NCBI GenBank assembly: GCA_964019425.1
Contig: OZ025798.1
Location: forward strand, 558,001 to 622,000
From: Flectonema sp. DT1601
Lineage: Eukaryota; Euglenozoa; Diplonemea; Diplonemida; Diplonemidae
DNA length: 64,000 bases
Reading direction: 5' to 3'
In this document: one piece after another, positions 61,693 to 64,000 of the stretch
Numbering within the stretch: the first letter of the stretch is position 1
How the letters are laid out: each line of letters begins with the position of its first letter
Translations under genes and position numbers: made by a program
Notes under the pieces: model-generated
What the model was told of the DNA's origin: nothing
Databases searched by the model: none
What the model saw: the letters and a program-made list of their open reading frames with translations, nothing else

Positions 61693-63659
61693 TATTGGTG
61701 TTACTGGGGATTAAAATGAAAAGATGTTAAACTGTTGGACTTGTAAAATAAAAATACAATTTTTGTTATACAACCATATTAACATCTGCTAAGGATACAG
61801 TTGAACTACGTTATTAATGACTTTTGGAGTGACTTTAGGTTTCGAGAGTTATCTATATATCTCTTACCTCCTCCATCTCACTGAAAGTACTTATTCACAT
61901 AATTGTTTAGCTGTTGTGCAAGTGGGACGTTGATACCAAAAACGAAAGTCATGTGGTCTACACACGATACCTGACCAGTAGGCAGACGATCCTTTACACA
62001 GATGAGTGGTGATAAGTTCTTAGAAGTTTTTTTCTTTTTTTTTTTTTTTGTTTGAATTAAAGAACGGGAAAAAAGAAAATAATTAAAAAAATTACATTCT
62101 TATGTAACTCACGACGCTGCTGTACTTGTAATAATTAGTGCGAGGATTATTAGAACACAAAAATATTAGCGTGGCTTTTTTTTTGTTTTCTGAAATTAGA
62201 GCGGTTTTTTCTGTACAATGATACTTCCTTCGCAAAGCACCGGCTTCTTCGTGCATACAGTGCAGAAATAATAGCGCGTAGAAAGAACACAGCTAGGATT
62301 TCTGGATTTCTGTAAATTTAGCGCGGGTTTTTATCCGCGCAATAATAATTCCAAGTAACGGTAATAAAAGCATTTTCAAGCAGGTGTCACACGAATTTTT
62401 TTTAAAAAACTCTAATTACCAATGGGAATGGCTGCAAAAAAGCAAAAAGAAGAAAAAAAAAGGGGTTTTGGTTTACTCACACTGGTTGCATCTGTTGTTT
62501 TTTTTTTTTTTTTGTTTGCTTTTTACAGCTATTGGTAACAATGAAGAGCAATTGAACCACAAAATAAAGACTTTTAGCGTCACAACTTTACGGGTACAAG
62601 TCTGCACGTCTACGAAGACTAAGTCTCGTTCTAAAAACAAGGGGGGAAAAGAAAAAAAAATAAACAACAACTATTAAAGGACACACCTTGCTAGGGAGAA
62701 ATTTATATTTTGGTGCTAAATACCTTTCTCTAGCGGTCATCAACACCAACAAGCCAAGATAAAAAAATCTCCAAAGAGAAGCCTAATTTACGGAACCGCA
62801 TTATTGTGACAAGAGTCTCCGTGAGAGTAGCTTTTTTTTTTTTTTTTTTTTTTTTAAACGCGGAATAAACAATTAAATTTCATCATCCTACCACTTTCTA
62901 TAGACAATCCAAACCCACTGTATCTGTGCAATAATCATTGAGCGAAAATAATAAATAATAAAAACACGTAATAAAATATAGAAGAAACAAAAAAAACCAA
63001 ACTAAGTGGTTGAAATAGAACATGTTAGGCAAGCTTCCTGATTAACTCAGTGTGAAACTTATATATACGAGAGACAGACAAGAAGTTTAAAGATAATAAT
63101 GTCACAATATTTTTTTCCTAAAATTTTGAATTTACAATATTCGCATCTGCAAACTGAAGTGAATAATCACAGAGGAAACAGAGCAACACAAGGAACCAAT
63201 TGCTTCACGTCAGGTTAACCAGCGAGGCCTATTACGGCACAGACTGAACAGTAAGTGAATACAATGACTCGGAGCAACTAACCACGAGGTAGGAGAAAGG
63301 TATAATACTTGGGAGGACTAATTACATTTTATTAAGCGAAGCATAAACGATACTTTCTAACGAAGGACGACAATCTCTAATTCAATATTGGTATTGACTT
63401 GACAATTCCTCGCAGATTTGCTTTTTGGTATCCTCCGAATTTCTGTTGTTGTTCCATTGTAGGTACATCTCCTTCAGTAAGGTTCATTGAGTCTCAGTAA
63501 CTGTGTCATGTTCCGTCAGAACTTCTTCGTACTTGTGAGTAGTTTCATTGCGTTCGTTGTCGTTATGCGTGAAACCTGATTCTTGAGTCTGATTGATACA
63601 ATGGAGTGACGTAAGACTTAATCAAATACCAAGAAGTACGATAAAAATAACCATGAAAT
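61693..63659. other. spacer at right side
   Basis: No complete gene visible. It has A/T runs (62831-62855 and others). At about 63477-63610 on the minus strand a 40-codon open frame (ending YEEVLTEHDTVTETQ) could be an alternative terminal exon of the partial gene to the right, but I cannot show a donor for it. Confidence 0.4.
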
Positions 63660-64000
63660 CTATGAGTCATTCAGTGTCACAGATTTAGCAGTGACAATAG
63701 TAACAGGACCCAAAGTCGGGGTCCAAGAGCTGAGAGTTGGTTCGCCTGTAGTGCTGTCAGTTGATCGAGGAAGACCAGCGTTATGAAGTGGTCTCGATTC
63801 GGGAGCAGATCCTCCTAAGCTATGCCTGTATGGCAGCCCGACGGGTTGCGAAGAGACTGAATTCATAATATCTCTACTCTCTGCACTCGCATCTTGAACT
63901 ACTCTGTAATGATAATCATATCGTGTAGCAGGAATTGAACCTGTACTTCCTAACGTGGTACCATATCCAGTGCTGTTATAAGTGTCTCTATGTAACTTTC
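63660..64000 (-). CDS. 3' end of an unrecognised gene, cut by window edge
   Basis: The minus-strand frame is open from the window edge to a TAG at 63660, about 113 codons. Composition is Ser/Thr/Gly/Pro-rich and looks disordered, with no recognisable domain (it includes YDYHYRVVQDASAESRD). The start lies outside the window. Codon and amino-acid use resemble the disordered tails of the other genes here, which supports coding. Confidence 0.5.
   Translation of the reverse strand, partial: KLHRDTYNSTGYGTTLGSTGSIPATRYDYHYRVVQDASAESRDIMNSVSSQPVGLPYRHSLGGSAPESRPLHNAGLPRSTDSTTGEPTLSSWTPTLGPVTIVTAKSVTLNDS

Noticed and set aside
62384-62677. Plus-strand 97-codon open frame
   Set aside because: Composition is driven by A/T runs (Lys and Phe stretches); no acceptor or recognisable domain.
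63929-63943. tRNA T-arm-like sequence (CAGGTTCAATTCCTG on the minus strand)
   Set aside because: No D-arm, anticodon arm or acceptor stem fits around it, and it lies in an open coding frame.

Overview
This is nuclear DNA of a eukaryote, most likely an AT-rich single-celled protist with cilia and a large calcium/cation-channel repertoire. The evidence is spliced genes with GT-AG introns, long A or T homopolymers in almost every spacer, a standard genetic code, a RABL2 ciliary GTPase, three polycystin-type membrane proteins, a SEH1 nucleoporin, an eIF2B alpha subunit and a casein kinase 1. The lineage cannot be fixed from the sequence. One-way gene order plus a splice acceptor just ahead of every start codon would suit a group that trans-splices a leader onto mRNAs, for example euglenozoans or some alveolates; this is inference.

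Layout: all 18 complete genes, and one gene cut by the right edge, lie on the minus strand, so transcription runs from right to left. From right to left they are: a partial unknown gene (63660-64000); a small protein with three HIND motifs (60993-61692); a catalytically dead RNase III-like protein with a mitochondrial-type N-terminus (59746-60609); a polycystin-1-like protein with a beta-helix domain (55501-59377); eIF2B alpha (54210-55363); a repeat-rich spacer (52130-53547); RABL2 (51182-51999); a giant ankyrin-polycystin channel of about 3,310 residues (39721-49839); casein kinase 1 (38052-39359); an EF-hand polycystin channel (31942-35830); an EF-hand protein (29327-30736); an unrecognised 410-residue protein whose first intron holds 410 perfect CAA triplets (24624-28053); a type I membrane protein (22572-24227); an 88-residue protein (20603-20869); two adjacent PDZ scaffold proteins with helical tails (18273-20357 and 14233-17367); SEH1 with a 1.9-kb minisatellite in its third intron (10041-13357); a PDZ protein (6287-9595); a polyglutamine MYND protein (4989-5819); and a small membrane protein (3206-3646). 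The leftmost 3.2 kb has no gene I can support.

Exon joins were worked out by hand; every multi-exon model given here sums to a multiple of three and restores the expected family sequence across junctions. Two features stand out. First, there appear to be two kinds of 3' splice site: inside genes the acceptor follows an A/C-rich tract (CAAACAG type, no pyrimidine tract), while ahead of start codons it follows a pyrimidine-rich tract. Second, introns carry expanded or mobile-looking DNA: the CAA array abutting an acceptor, and a 67-bp GT...AG unit found both alone in SEH1 intron 1 and as a 16-copy array in intron 3. Functionally the window is a mix of housekeeping genes and membrane/signalling genes; the three polycystin-like genes within 28 kb are the only obvious functional cluster.
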